Source: Helochares maculicollis (lineage: Eukaryota; Arthropoda; Insecta; Coleoptera; Hydrophilidae). Taken from it: a stretch of DNA of 41,354 nucleotides. A model generated the notes under the pieces. The model did not search any database, was not told where the DNA came from, and was given only the letters and a program-made list of their open reading frames with translations. The stretch spans positions 1 to 41,354 of the forward strand of contig JAWQRO010000364.1 of NCBI GenBank assembly GCA_033557835.1, in the 5' to 3' direction. The translations under genes and the position numbers were made by a program. This document shows positions 1 to 11,570 of this stretch, piece after piece. How positions within the stretch are numbered: the stretch's first letter is position 1; every line of letters begins with the position of its first letter.

Positions 1-1688
1 ATATATATCCTAATAAATGACAAAGTAAAACAGGTACTTTTCACTTTTGTATTAGTCTCACATCACTAGTTTAAAAATCGTTTTATACATACTGTCTAAT
101 AATAAGCTTTTAGTCCGCCTTTGGGCATTTCTGATATACACAAATATCTTACTAAATTTGCTGAAAAAACAAACGAGTAATGTGCAGGACTATTTCCATT
201 TATTTTCAGCCAAATTATACTGATAAGCTACAATAGGTCCGCCGTATTAAAATAAATCTCTCTGTTGCGATAGCAATACATTTTGTTTTGAAAGGTGCTG
301 TTTCAAATTTCACATTTCAATTAACAATACAGTAAAACCGTTCTCTATTTATTATTTTTGCAATTAGTTTGACCCACATCGGTAGACAATAAAGGCTGGC
401 AGAAAGGCCATGTGTATTTCCTTGGTTCTCGCAGTCAATTGAACCAGAAATCTAGAACTAATTAGTTTAACTCCGGCACAGTGACGTGGGAAGTTATTTT
501 CTTTTGGATCATGGACTTTCATACTTAATTTCGCTCCCTTTTGTGTCTCCAGTCTATCGAGCTGATTTTTAATTATCTTAAACGCGAATGGATCAAATTA
601 ATGCCTCCGGTTTGTTTAATTAGAGTTTGAAATTACACATTTCATCTATAGCATTAAGAGGCTTGTTTGAATAATATGCATGGTTGTTTGCTTTTGACGA
701 AATTAATTAAACAAGAGAATCGGAATGATTATTATCAAATATACAAGTTTTGAATAATATTGTTACAGCAGGACTTTAACGTCTGCGCAAATAATGTTCA
801 TTAAATAAAAAGGCAGGTTTGTTAATCCAAATGTTTATATAAAATGAATATATGTTTACGATTGATACTATAACGGTCACACAGGCTGTACTGATGATCT
901 TTATGGAGGTATGTTTATTATTTAGTGATTAATTACGGCATTTTAAGTTTCGTTCCGAAATTAAGTTTTACAGAGCACACTAAATGAGAAGGAAAATTTT
1001 CTCTGAAAAATCGTTGGGAGTGAAACTGATCCCTTCCATTTCTTAAATTTGCTACCATTAATCTTCTAGAATATTTTATGGCAAATCGACATGATAAAAA
1101 TCGCAAGAAGGATTTTGATTTGAATAAATTTTATCGTCGATTTATTTCGTGTTTGCCATCTTCGATTTTATTCGCGTTCACATTTTGAAAGATAATGAAA
1201 ACATGGATATAATGCAATTAATAAAGACGCTTAATTCGCAACAGCCCTCTGTAAAAGTTTGAAACGTATCACTGCAATTGTAATGAATAATTCATAGAAA
1301 TATCTTGTTTCATTATTCATTGATTGTTGTTTACCAAAAATGTATTACTTGAGCTATAAATAACCTAGTGGTTCACTAAAAATATAGCAGATAATCAGCT
1401 GAAGGTAGTTGCGTGTTGTAGGGCTATTGTTTATCACAGTAAATTACTTGCAAATGACAGTCAATAAAACTATTTCCCTTGTTTTCACGCCACGAATTAA
1501 ATTCAGGTAGACAGAAGTCTCTGGTTTTAATGACTATATAGTTAGTGTGTTGGCTAGGACATACTTTTAACAAACAAGCCTCTAATTAAGAAAATGGCGG
1601 CATTTCACCACTATTTACACTGAATTTTTTTAAATATGCAATTTATATTAGCAAGTTTATGACTCATGTCTACACCAATATCTTATAT
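1..1688. other. gene-free AT-rich sequence
   Basis: No open frame longer than about 60 codons and no recognised protein motif. The sequence is unique-looking rather than simple repeat. Between about 460 and 720 there are several TAAT-core motifs (for example ctaattag, taattatc, aaattaattaa), the core bound by homeodomain proteins, but such motifs are expected often in DNA this rich in A and T. It may be intron or intergenic spacer. I see no feature that can be named. Confidence 0.5.
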
Positions 1689-1690
1689 TA

Positions 1691-1718
1691 GAGGGACCGG
1701 AAAGTAATGTCGTTTTCT
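1691..1718 (+). repeat. mariner A left terminal inverted repeat
   Basis: The first 25 bases match the reverse complement of 2937-2961 at 22 positions. The shared core is accggaa followed by gtaatgtcgttt. It directly follows the TA duplication at 1689-1690. Confidence 0.9.
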
Positions 1719-1755
1719 TAAGTTAAATTCATACGACTATCATTTTAACAAGTTT

Positions 1756-2797
1756 TTATTTGCAATCAACAATATATTCACCTTCGTTATCAACAACCTT
1801 TTACCATCTAGTATACACATTTTCAATGTCGGAGCGGTAAAAATTAATCGGCTTTTCTGTAAAATATGTCGAGATAGCATTTTAGACATCATCAAAATTT
1901 CCTATTTTTTTGCCACTAAGACAATGTTGCAGTGATCGGAGTAAATGGTAATCCGAGGGTGCAATATCGGGCGAGTATGGTGGGTGAGGCAGTACCTCCC
2001 ACCCCAATTCGTTAATTTTGTCTAAGGTCCGTTTTGCACAGCGCGGTCTTGCATTGTTATGTTGCAGAATAACTCCTTATCTGTTGACAATTGCCGGATA
2101 CTTTTCAATCAAAGACCGGTTTATTCGTTCCAATTGTTCACAATAGACATCTGCATTAACAGTTTGTCCAGGTTTTAACACTTCAAAGTGACCAGCTCCG
2201 CGTGTATTCCACCAAACACACAGAAGTGCCTTTTTGGGGTGGAAACCCGGCCTTGCAGTAATTTGTGGTAATTCATTTTGGCGGAGCACCTGCCTTTTAC
2301 GTTTCGGATTGTCATACAGGACCCATTTTTCGTCTCCAGTGGTCAAGCGATCAAAAAACGGAGCTGTACGATGCCGTTGAAGCAATACGTTGCACGTGAT
2401 GGACCGGTTGGCTTTCTTCTGTTCGGATAGATTATGGGAGACCCAAACACCAGCTCTGCTTATTTTTCCAATCTGCGGCAAATGTTCTTGGATGGTTGAC
2501 CAAGGTTGGTTAAGGCTGTTTGAAAGTTCCTCAATTGTTTGACATGGATTTGCTTCCACTGTTGCCCTTAGCACGTCTTTATCTAATGTTGTTGATTTTC
2601 CTGGTCGATGGGCAGGCGTCCGAGAGATCAAAATTGCCTGATCTGAGCTTGGAGAACCATTTTTGGCATTTTCGAACGTCCAATGCGCTTGGATAAACAT
2701 CGCAAATGTTTTTAGTCGCAGCAGTTGCGGTATTACCCTTGCGGAACTCAAAAAGCATACAATGCCGGATATGCTCTTCTGGTATTTGGCTGGCCAT
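1756..2797 (-). pseudogene. mariner transposase relic (copy A)
   Basis: Remnant of a roughly 347-residue DDD transposase that would cut and paste the element by binding its TIRs. The ATG at 2797 opens the N-terminal helix-turn-helix domain (MASQIPEEHIRH...), readable to about 2600. There a one-base frameshift moves the frame to the one that continues to the natural end, a TAA at 1756-1758 (last residues YIVDCK). The WVxxNL-type linker sits around 2440. Catalytic position 1 is Asp in TGDEKW (codon 2332-2334). Position 2 has become Asn (HNNARPR instead of HDNARPH, codon 2056-2058). Position 3 is Asp in PSDYH (1951-1953). There is an in-frame TAA at 2077-2079 and two further stops near the C-terminus. 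The frameshift, stops and lost catalytic Asp mean it is dead. Family assignment is firm; subfamily is tentative. Confidence 0.92.
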
Positions 2798-2933
2798 TTC
2801 ACCCCGAATTGCAAAAATATGTTAAATACTTAATTATTCAGAAGTAAATATGATACAATAATCTCAAAATCTCTTTGACACGGCTTCCAAGTACGTAATG
2901 AGCTACCTAATGACAATCAAATATCGACACGTG

Positions 2934-2961
2934 CAGAAACGACATTACCTTCCGGTCCTCC
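2934..2961 (-). repeat. mariner A right terminal inverted repeat
   Basis: Reverse complement begins ggaggaccggaaggtaatgt and mirrors the left end at 1691. It is followed by TA at 2962-2963. This is the transposase-promoter end, since the coding relic runs leftwards from 2797. Confidence 0.9.
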
Positions 2962-2963
2962 TA

Positions 2964-3300
2964 ATATTAGCTATTTTATTAATGTCATAAAAAGCAAAAC
3001 TTTTATTTTGTTATTTTAAAATACTTCAACAAAAAAATCTGACGAGAAAAGTAAAGCAATTTATTGAGTTGAAATAATTGCATATGATAATCGTGTGTAC
3101 AACGTCCAATTGTTGTAGCCGTTAGAAAATTATTAAAATTGTCTTTTGGCTGCAATTTCAACTTTCACCACTTTCATTCCGATCATAAGGAAAAAGTTTA
3201 ATATTAATAAAGTTTCATGCATAGCATAAGTAAAACTGTCCATGTTGCTCTTCTCAGCTTCTTTCTTATCTGCACAGATGTTTCTCAATTTAATGGTTCA
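2964..3300. other. gene-free sequence after mariner A
   Basis: AT-rich, unique-looking, with no open frame or motif that I can support. Confidence 0.45.
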
Positions 3301-3560
3301 TACCAGCTCGGCGTTGCTCTACCGCTGTGCTAGTGACGGTGGTGGTAGCAATGTAGGTAATCCTATAGCCCGTCTAATATCAGGGCGTATCATGTAATTC
3401 ACTATTTTAACCCGGAGACTTAGCTTTAAGCCTGGAAGGGTAAAAACCTTCCTAAATAGGAGATTTGGATGTGATATCCATTTAGTTCGCATTCACATCA
3501 CCGGTGAGAGGGTATACATTTGACGTTCCTCAAAGGGATCTTATGCAAATACATCCACAG
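3301..3560. other. unclassified hairpin-rich, GC-richer block
   Basis: Clearly richer in G and C than its surroundings and densely self-complementary. GGAAGG (3434-3439) pairs with CCTTCC (3447-3452) over a 7-nt loop. GATGTGA (3468-3474) can pair with TCACATC (3493-3499). TGGAT (3466-3470) can alternatively pair with ATCCA (3476-3480). No open frame crosses it. It could be the untranslated end of an old retroelement or a structured noncoding RNA. I do not recognise the family. Confidence 0.3.
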
Positions 3561-6071
3561 CATCACCGATCGTTTTATATAGCGTTACGTTATTACATTG
3601 GCCAAACATTTACTTTCATATTTCATGGAATTTGAATATTGCGGATTAAGCAAAATGTATTTCATATTAAACATCACAGTCGATGTTATACAAAAGCAGA
3701 CTGCTCGTTTTGTGTAAGAAAAGACAGCTTTAGTATCTTTGGGCCAAGGTATTCAAGCTATACCGAGCCCTATAATGTAAGAAATATAAGTCTAGCTTCG
3801 TACATTATATACCTCTTAATTAAATATATACAAATATTAAACATAATTCTTTATATCGATGTCTTCAGTTTTTAAATTAGATGCAGTGATAAAAGACCTA
3901 ATTTGATACATAATCCAGAGCTATACTCCTGTGAAAGCTTATTAAATTTTATAATCAACGATGAAATATTTTTGCACATAGTTAATCGGTTTTACCCGTT
4001 TTGCCCACATTGCAGAGTATGTGTATGTTTTGGATATTTAAATTCCCGAATACTTTGCAAGCACAACCTAAGCTTCGTAAGCGTCTTTTTGTGAATTAAT
4101 TTAAATAAAGCTTGTTAGCAAGCTTAGGGCAATAATCCTGCTCAACATTTTAATTTGTTGTTGAATTGCAGATGCAAATTTTGTCGCAAGCTCTCTAGCC
4201 GTTTAATACGGCATCATTACTTTTGTTATTAAGGATGTCATTGAAATGAGTCTCTGAGTGCGAATGAAGCAAACCTTCTTTATGCTTTCTTTTTATGATC
4301 TTTCAGCTTGAATAATTGATTTACTGCAAGAGTAAAGCGAGGACTGCCGCGACGGGCGTCTTTCATATACCATACATGCGCTTGGTTTTTTTGTGGAAAC
4401 TGTTCTGATTCTGTTGTTGTCGTAAAAGTTACTAATTAGGCTGTTATCCTTAATTTATAGCGCAAGGATTTTCCGTCCATCTCCTGCAACTATCTTGCTT
4501 TTAATTAGTGCAGACGTTACCAAATTAATAATTTAAATCTTGAAAGCTGCCATTTGTATGTACATTGCATTAATTATGTTGTATCTCAGAATTAAAAGTA
4601 AATTTGTTTAAACCCCAAGATTTTTAATAATTATATTTTTCAGTGGCTCCGTCTTTTATAGAGGCGCATATATCTTTGAATTTTGATACTATCTATAAGA
4701 AAATAATTGTGTATATTTTCCTTACAAAAAATTAATTTTTCAATAATCCTTTTTGGATGTGACGGGAGGTTAGTGCCAGCACCTCAAATATCGTAAGTTC
4801 TACAGATAAGAAAATTGATGCAAGTGTTCTCTTAATAATAGATGTTAAGAGATAGTAATTGTTTTTTATAAAAAAATGCTTTAGCTCAAAAACATCTTAT
4901 TCTGTATATATGAAAATTGCTGCGTAGATTACTTTTGCAGTATGACAACCGAACAACGCACTTCAATTCAAGGTGGGTGAAAGAGTGGTTTTATATAATC
5001 ATCGATACTGACTTTAAGTGATATTCAGGCTATTCTACAAATCTAATGAGTGATATGACTCGCCATAGTTTAACTATCATCATCCATCAATTCGCAGAAT
5101 TGAACGAAGAATAAGTGGGGAGAATGAAGAAAAAATGTCTTTTCTCCCATCAGTTAATACGTCAATTCTTGTTAAATTGGTTCTTAAACGAAAAATTCAT
5201 CTGTAAAGTATAGAATATCGAGTTTTATGAAAAGCTAAAGTTGGCATGGCTTTGTTTAGAGAATGTAAAGTAATAAAGTAGTTGTTAGAGAATTTTTCTA
5301 CTGCTTTCTGAATTCTTTCTTTTCATTCAGTTTAAGGATATTCAGGTCGCGCATTTTTGCAAAAATATTGGACTACTAAGAAAACACTCTTTTCATAGTA
5401 TTTAAAACGACTTAGACTTTCTTCAAATCATACAAACGTGATAGCTATACAAACAGAATCACGTAAGTTAATATTATATTTTGTTTTATAGAAGAATAAC
5501 TATAGAAAACATTAGAAAAAAGATGTTAAACTCTTCAACTAATGGAAAACTTAAACCTCTTTCAACAGAAAGTGTAAATTGCAATAGTACTCAGTGTTGT
5601 GTGCCATTGTTCTCATTATTTTCGGGAGCATTTTAGTTGAGACTGCTTGTATATGATATAGAATGAGTAGAGAATAATTGTTACTCTATCTCGGTAAGAC
5701 TTATACACAATGGCCTCCGAAGCGGTTGGCGCTTACAACAAGAAGTCTTAGAGAAAGAACAGTTTTTGACAATTTCGATACAAAAAATGTTTGCTAAATG
5801 GTCCAATAGAGGATGTAGCAATATTAGTAAGTTTACTTAGACGAATGCGATCTAATGAATTGAACAAACAAATCATTTTATGCGGCAGCTCATTTATATA
5901 AAAGTTTCTTGGTCTAATTTATATACAAATACGACTTTCAAAATTCCAATCATTTTTGGACAGGCCTATTCTAAGACCTACGCTATAGATGCATTGCCTC
6001 ATCAGTAAGGAAGAAGAAGTAATAGTCAAAAGACACAATGTTTGTGCCAACAAAAGTTTTCTATCTCTTAT
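3561..6071. other. gene-free AT-rich sequence with a short inverted repeat
   Basis: Only short AT-rich open frames (under about 80 codons, with no recognised motif). One nested inverted repeat lies at 4067-4128 and is listed separately. Otherwise nothing recognisable. Confidence 0.45.
4067..4128. repeat. nested short inverted repeats
   Basis: CCTAAGCTT (4067-4075) is perfectly inverted as AAGCTTAGG (4120-4128). The right part also forms its own perfect 7-bp hairpin, AAGCTTG (4108-4114) with CAAGCTT (4119-4125) over a 4-nt loop. A mutually exclusive pairing is therefore possible. No function is implied. Confidence 0.5.
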
Positions 6072-6073
6072 TA

Positions 6074-6103
6074 CCAGGTGCGCAAGATTAAAATGTCGTT
6101 TTT
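6074..6103 (+). repeat. mariner B left terminal inverted repeat
   Basis: Starts directly after TA at 6072-6073 and matches the reverse complement of 7287-7316 at 24 of 30 positions. The core aaaatgtcg is shared with the ends of mariner C. Confidence 0.88.
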
Positions 6104-6148
6104 TCATAAAAAATAGGCAAATATTTAAGAACAATGCTAAAACTTTTT

Positions 6149-7143
6149 TTCTTCAAAGTATTGGTCCTGCTTTTTACACATTTTATCCATCTCTCTGGCA
6201 ATTTATGGATACCGTTTCAAAATTAGGCATAAACTTTCATTAATATCCATTCATCGAGCTATTTTTGTACATCTTCGAAAGTCTTGAAGTGTTGCTCAGC
6301 CAGACCATGCCCCATCTGTGAGAAGAGGTGATAATCAGAAGGCGCCAGGTCTCGTGAATACGGTGGGTGTGGTAGAAGTACCCAACCAAGCGAAGAAATC
6401 GTTTCTTTGACCACTTTCGTCGAATCTGCAGGAGTGTCGTCATGCTGCTAAATGATTTTGCCCATTCTAGGTATTTTTCAATCAAAACATGGTTTAAATT
6501 GATCATTTGTTGTCGGTAGCGGACGGTATTAACTGTTTAGCTGGGTTTAAGAAGCTTGTAGTACACTACTCCCTTCTGATCCCATCACACACATAGCATT
6601 GTCTTCCTCCCTTGTCTCGACGTTGATTTTTTGTCCTAGCGTTACCCACGATTTCTTACGTTTGAAATTCTCAAAATATATCCATTTTTCATCTCCAGTT
6701 ACAACTCGATGTAAAAAATCCTTTGTTTTGGGGCGTAAATGCAGCATTTTGCACACAGTTTTTCGTCTTTCCATCTGTTGTTCGTTCAGTTTCCGTAGAA
6801 CCTATCTTTCAACCTTTTGAATCTTCCCCATGGCTCTCAGGCGATCGGAAATGACTTGCTGAGAGTCATTTAACTGCTCCGCCATAATTTGTTGTGTTTG
6901 TGTACTGTCGTCGTCCAATAATGCTTGTAAATTGTAGTCGTCTACAAATTTTTTGGTTTCAAATGATTTGTCAATAACAATGAAATCGCCACTTTTGAAA
7001 AGTTGAAACCAGCGTTCACAAGTCTTGACAGTTAGAACAAGATCGCCGTAAATGTCTACAAGAATTAGATGTCTTTCCGATGCCTTTTTCTTTTGATTGA
7101 ACGGGAAGATTATTAAATGCCGCAAATTCTCAAAATTAGACAT
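6149..7143 (-). pseudogene. mariner transposase relic (copy B)
   Basis: Remnant of a Mos1-like transposase. The ATG at 7143 opens MSNFENLRH; compared with copy C about six residues are missing just after MSNF. The frame runs through the paired helix-turn-helix region (CERWFQLFKSGDF, then QIMAEQLNDSQQ and MGKIQK) to a TAG at 6802-6804 that replaces the conserved Trp after the GKIQKVGR-type linker. It continues in the same frame through TGDEKWIYFEN. The frame is lost near 6575-6580 and shifts again before QHDD, so that the second catalytic Asp (codon 6439-6441) is back in the starting frame. The third is in PSDYHLF (6334-6336), 35 codons on. All three catalytic Asp codons (first at 6691-6693) survive. 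Further stops lie near 6254 and in the C-terminal part, where NGIHKLPERW is still readable. Confidence 0.9.
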
Positions 7144-7286
7144 GTTTAACACGAAAAAGAAGTATGATACTAGCTCGTAAAGAACTAAACGAATATGAGG
7201 TTTTGTACTGGCCAACCTTACCAAAATAATGGCGTTTTGGATATCAAAGGTTACTTCATTAAAATTCATGTGCCATCTCTTGGCAA

Positions 7287-7316
7287 CAAAACCATATTTT
7301 AAGCTTACGCAACTGG
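7287..7316 (-). repeat. mariner B right terminal inverted repeat
   Basis: Reverse complement reads ccagttgcgtaagcttaaaa and is followed by TA at 7317-7318. It lies 143 bp upstream of the transposase start at 7143. Confidence 0.88.
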
Positions 7317-7318
7317 TA

Positions 7319-8403
7319 GAACTGTATTTAAAGTACTCAACTTTGCTTCACCGTAATTATCCAAAAACCACAGGGCCATGTATTATGGCAAGAAATTTCT
7401 ATAGAATTTCGTATTTTGACAATGACCGAGTACAATTAATGACGTCTCAATATGTTTGTATTTATTTTAACTGAACTCGGAAGTAGTATTACTATTATTT
7501 TCTGAATATTTCCATTTATGATTGAGAAAAAGGGTGTTTTTAGAAAGTGGGAATCTCAAAAGTTAATGACGCTAGACTTGAGTAAAATCACATTTAGATT
7601 CGTTTTCAAAATTATGAAAATACATAATTTGGTCGAGGATATAGGAAACTCATCTTCACAATTTTCTTGGCAGCAAGAATAAATATAGTATGAATATTAT
7701 TGTGTCGGATCGACTAGCTTTAGTAGAGCAATATATCTGTAGCGTTGGCTTCATACGTTAAAGTCTTATAAGGGGTTATCAGAGCGGGTTGTTTTGATTG
7801 GCGAGTAATTTGGAGCTTAAATTCAAATGTTCTACAACGTGAATACTACATTTGGTGAAAGATTTTTTTACGGTTTAGATTTTTAGGATATACAGAAATA
7901 AAGAGGACGAAAATATGGTATGTATGTGCGGTAGATATGATAATATTAAATTTTCATCTCTTTAAAAATAATTTTCTTGAGCTGTTCGTATCATTTTAAT
8001 ATGCACAAGCAGAAGCTTATTTAATCGTACAGGGAAATTTGTTTATACCCTTTCTCTAACACTGAACCAATTACCATATATTTCATTACCAAGTGTAGTC
8101 AATGCGAATCTGTTCAATGTATCGCTAATATATTCCACTATTTGACCATGTATTAAATCCCTTCCTCTTGAGTCAATCAGGCAGTCAGCTATTCCAGCAA
8201 TTAATTCGAATTATTCAATGCGTAAGATAACGTACGCACACACATTACGTAAACTTATTGCTCAAACGAACATTTTCGAAGAGTTTCGAAATTTTATTAT
8301 CGATAAACATGGTTTCCGTAAAGCATTTAATAGTTTGCGGAAAGCTAATGAATCCATCACTTCGTTTTAATTGCATGGTCGTGTAAAATACTATTGAATT
8401 ATC
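7319..8403. other. gene-free AT-rich sequence
   Basis: Short AT-rich open frames only, with no recognised motif, repeat or RNA gene. Confidence 0.45.
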
Positions 8404-8450
8404 TACGGCCGGCGGCGGTAAGGGTGGAGGAGGACGAAGCCGGCACTAGC
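8404..8450. other. short GC-rich island
   Basis: About 47 bp of strongly GC-rich sequence (cggccggcggcg, ggaggagg, gccggc) inside very AT-rich flanks. It contains GCG/gtaagg at about 8414-8421, which resembles a splice donor, and GCCGGC occurs twice. No ORF supports an exon. It could be a conserved regulatory element. Confidence 0.3.
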
Positions 8451-11219
8451 AAACTAATTATAAAAAATTGCGGGGTTTATTAGGGTATAGTTTTAAACTA
8501 ATTATCAAGTTTGTACCGTCTATTTTATAGGTCTTTATAGTGAGGGAATGAATTTAAGCACTTCCAGAGCAAATGGATCTCTCAGTGTGTAAATATGTAG
8601 GATTAAATTGGGGATATTGCGCTTAGTCTATCTAAAAACCTTTAGGGCTATCTAGTTTTCAGTTGTTAGGCAGGGTTGCAGAGTTTCATCTTCGTTGTTT
8701 ATATGAGCTTAAAAAACTGTTGCCAAACTTTTAAATTTAGTATTTTATTTATATGAATAAAGAATTACGTTAATATCATTTGATTTAATCTTTAAGTATG
8801 ATTATTTTATCTTTTACAGATTATATGCTTATTGCGTTGTAGTCAAATTAAAAAGATAACATAAAAATCAAATATTTCATCCTTAATTGAATATTTGAAA
8901 TAAAAAGTCACAGACGTAAGTGAAGTTCAAGTACATTACTTTACTAAAAGCATGGAAAACACTCAAGTTTGCAAACATCCCTTCATAAGGAGCTTCAAGC
9001 AAGAAATTGCTAATTCAACGTCGCTAAGAGATGGAAGAAGTAAACGTTCATACAAAAAATTTAAAATCACAAAAAAGCGGCTTAAACAATAATTCCAACA
9101 AATACAAACTTATATTATCGTCCTTTTTATACATATCTGCAATCATTTTATTTTTCTCAACAAATCATTTTCTTTATTTTCTTTCCTGTCTTAAATATTA
9201 TTTATTGCTCATCCAGTCGCTTTAGTAAGGTAACATTTTAACATACTTTTAAATAGATACCCAGAAAGATGTTCTTAAATTAGCTTTGTGAAATATGCAA
9301 AGCGATGTAAAGAGTAAGAAACAAAAGTAGCAGTAAATGAGAAGACTAATTAATGAAATGTAATGGATTTAATGTAAACACACTCTTAATGCGTTTCTTC
9401 TAATTAACCTTACACACCTTACGGCAGACAGAGGCTAATTTAATTTTGTTCATCTCGCCTACTATTTTAAAGTCTGACGTGAAGATGGGGTCCTGCATTT
9501 TTTAATATGATTTGAATTAAAACAGTGGATACATTTTTTCACGCTATCTGCTAGAAAACAAAAAAATTACAGGCAATAAGTTCATTTGCGATAGTAGGAA
9601 CAAAAGGTTTATTTAAAACTAGTTGAACAATCAGTTTTTATCGCAAACATTTAAAATGAAAATACGATGTGTTGTTTGCATTCACGTAGGATAAACCTCT
9701 TCGTTTGGAACTGCTAAACAACGCAGCTGCACCATTCTCAACAGATAAAGCTTATGTATGGGAAAATTATTCGAAAAGTCTCTCACTGTTTGCAGCTTTT
9801 CTTTGATGCTCCTGGCTAACCCTTTGTTTCGGACTGATTTTTTGTGATGAAGTAGGTAGAATATCAGGTAAGCAAATGTTATTCCGGGAATTTTCGGACC
9901 TGCGCTAGTAAAAATCTCAGTAATTAATTCATCCGCTCCTCGTATTTGCATTATCGAATTTTTTAGCGCGGTTGAATTTTCATTTCGCTAATTCATCGTA
10001 AATTTCGTGGACTGTCCCATAGAAAAAAGAGATCATGTATGCTTAAAATATTCCATAAAATTTCTGTAAGTCATTTAGTTAAATTTGCATTTCGTATATT
10101 TAGCCCATCAAGATTAAAATGAAGAGGGAGATGAAGCGATTGAGTTAAGCGCTTGAATCTCCTTAAGACAAGGGGTTCATGTCTACCGTCAACTGACAAC
10201 TTCCCTTTCTAACGGGTTTCAGCAGTCGCGTCGATCAAATAATACTACTCTTGAGATACTGTCCTTTATCTTAACAAGATATTCTTATTACTTGATTAGC
10301 CTTATGCCTTACGTTTCCGCTTTTATAATCCAATTTCTCAGTTGAATTGTTGAATTAAAGCATATTAGACGAGCTTAATTTTTTTGATAGTTCATTCCTT
10401 AGAAATTTTGATATGCAGAAGTTTTAGTGCTAGCCTTTTCATTTCGTTTTATGTAAATGGAACGATAAGTTAACACTTTAAGTACGTTCAGTGTTTGACT
10501 CTCTTAATACATTTCCCTAATACAGTTACATAAAACCAAGTGTTTTCAAGATTTTAAAATTTAATGCTGAATGAATGACAGTTTCATTGTTATTTTTGCA
10601 TCTTTAGCTTATCTTTAACTAATTTTTTTGCAGATTCTATTGAAATGTTTTGAAACTTCAGGGAATTCAGGGAAAAATAACATTGATAAAGAAGCGTAAT
10701 CTATTGCGTTTACTATATATTATAGAAAACGTTGCAAGCACGCGATTGACTACTTTGCTAAATTTTCCTAAAATCCGGTCGATATATCTTATAATTCAAG
10801 TTGACGGATGGGGAAATATGTTATTATTATAATTTGTTTTGTATTTATAGGACTTCGATTACAGTTTGGAATTCGAGGCAAATCATATTAATCTACTCAA
10901 AAGAGTATGGTATGATGTTTTTAGTGCTCACTATAATTTCAAAATAATTATTTCTATATTAGACATTTGCAACAGTTTAATTGGCTAAGTTTTATAAATT
11001 ATCTAATGCCTATCAACCTATATCTTGATTTACGATTTTTAATTGATAGAAGCAAACATATAGCATAGAATATTTTATACACGTCTTGAAACCTATCAAT
11101 ATTTAGTATTGTGCAGTAACTTTGTTCTCGATAAAATAATATGTATACAGAATCAAAGGATACATCTATGTAAAAGGAAGCAACTATCATATGTCATTGC
11201 ATAACACTTGATACAATAT
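8451..11219. other. gene-free AT-rich sequence
   Basis: No recognised gene. A minus-strand frame of 89 codons at 9682-9951 (starting MQIRGADELITE) is unbroken, but it matches no family that I know and its length is compatible with chance. The rest is unique-looking AT-rich DNA. Confidence 0.4.
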
Positions 11220-11570
11220 ATTGAAAATCCAATCGAATGTAGTCCCTATAAGCCACTAGCTGCTTTCTCCCCTAGGATGCTTCTATCTTTAGCCATTGGC
11301 TTAGACTTCTCCAACCCTAACTACCACAAATCCCTTTGCACAGCGTCCATTTTCTGTAACTAAGCTTTCCGTCATTCCGTCTTCTTACAGGTCACTGGTA
11401 CATAACCTTCATAGCCACACACTCATTTGCCATTCCGGGTACAGGAGCCTCATTAACCAGCGCCGAGAGATCCTTCCTTTAATTGGGACCTAATATATTA
11501 TCGGAGCTTTCGTTTCGAAAGCTTTCACCATGCCACTTCATTGCCGTGGATGTACGTGCTTTTTATAGGG
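11220..11570. other. unclassified GC-richer block, possibly decayed repeat
   Basis: Base composition rises noticeably here and falls again after about 11570. The pyrimidine-rich plus strand (tctcccctagg, cttctccaaccct) and broken but partly readable minus-strand frames suggest an old mobile-element fragment. It includes a perfect 8-bp hairpin at 11505-11523. The phrase tagtccctata occurs here and again near 22935. I cannot name the family. Confidence 0.3.
11505..11523. repeat. perfect 8-bp hairpin
   Basis: AGCTTTCG and CGAAAGCT are separated by TTT. The stem is perfect. No T-run or coding context gives it a role. Confidence 0.55.

Larger units (their letters stand above)
1691..2961 (-). mobile_element. 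mariner element A, full length, inactive
   Basis: A complete Tc1/mariner DNA transposon of 1271 bp, the usual mariner length. It is bounded by TIRs of about 28 bp (left starts gagggaccggaaagtaatgt, right is its imperfect reverse complement) and flanked on both sides by TA (1689-1690 and 2962-2963), the target duplicated by all mariners. The interior encodes a minus-strand transposase relic. Protein motifs (TGDEKW, a PPYSPDIAPSDYH block, 34 residues between the second and third catalytic positions) place it in mariner, tentatively on the cecropia/mellifera side of the family and distinct from the other three copies in this window. It cannot transpose on its own. Confidence 0.93.
6074..7316 (-). 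mobile_element. mariner element B (Mos1/mauritiana type), inactive
   Basis: A 1243-bp mariner with TIRs at both ends (24 of 30 matches) and TA on both sides (6072-6073, 7317-7318). The TIR opens ccaggtg followed by cgcaag, close to the known Mos1-type end. The transposase relic on the minus strand carries the phrase PPYSRDLAPSDYHLF followed by a MGHGLAEQ-like string characteristic of the mauritiana subfamily. It is a full-length copy with no large deletion, but the coding region has several stops and frameshifts. Mariner C at 14006-15723 is a close relative in the same orientation. Confidence 0.93.

Noticed and set aside
6240..6506. 88-codon minus-strand ORF in mariner B
   Set aside because: Its first part is transposase in a shifted frame, but the rest is out of frame with the real DD34D motifs.
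9682..9951. 89-codon minus-strand ORF as a gene
   Set aside because: No motif, no supporting context, and of chance length for a window this size; mentioned only in the description of the surrounding region.
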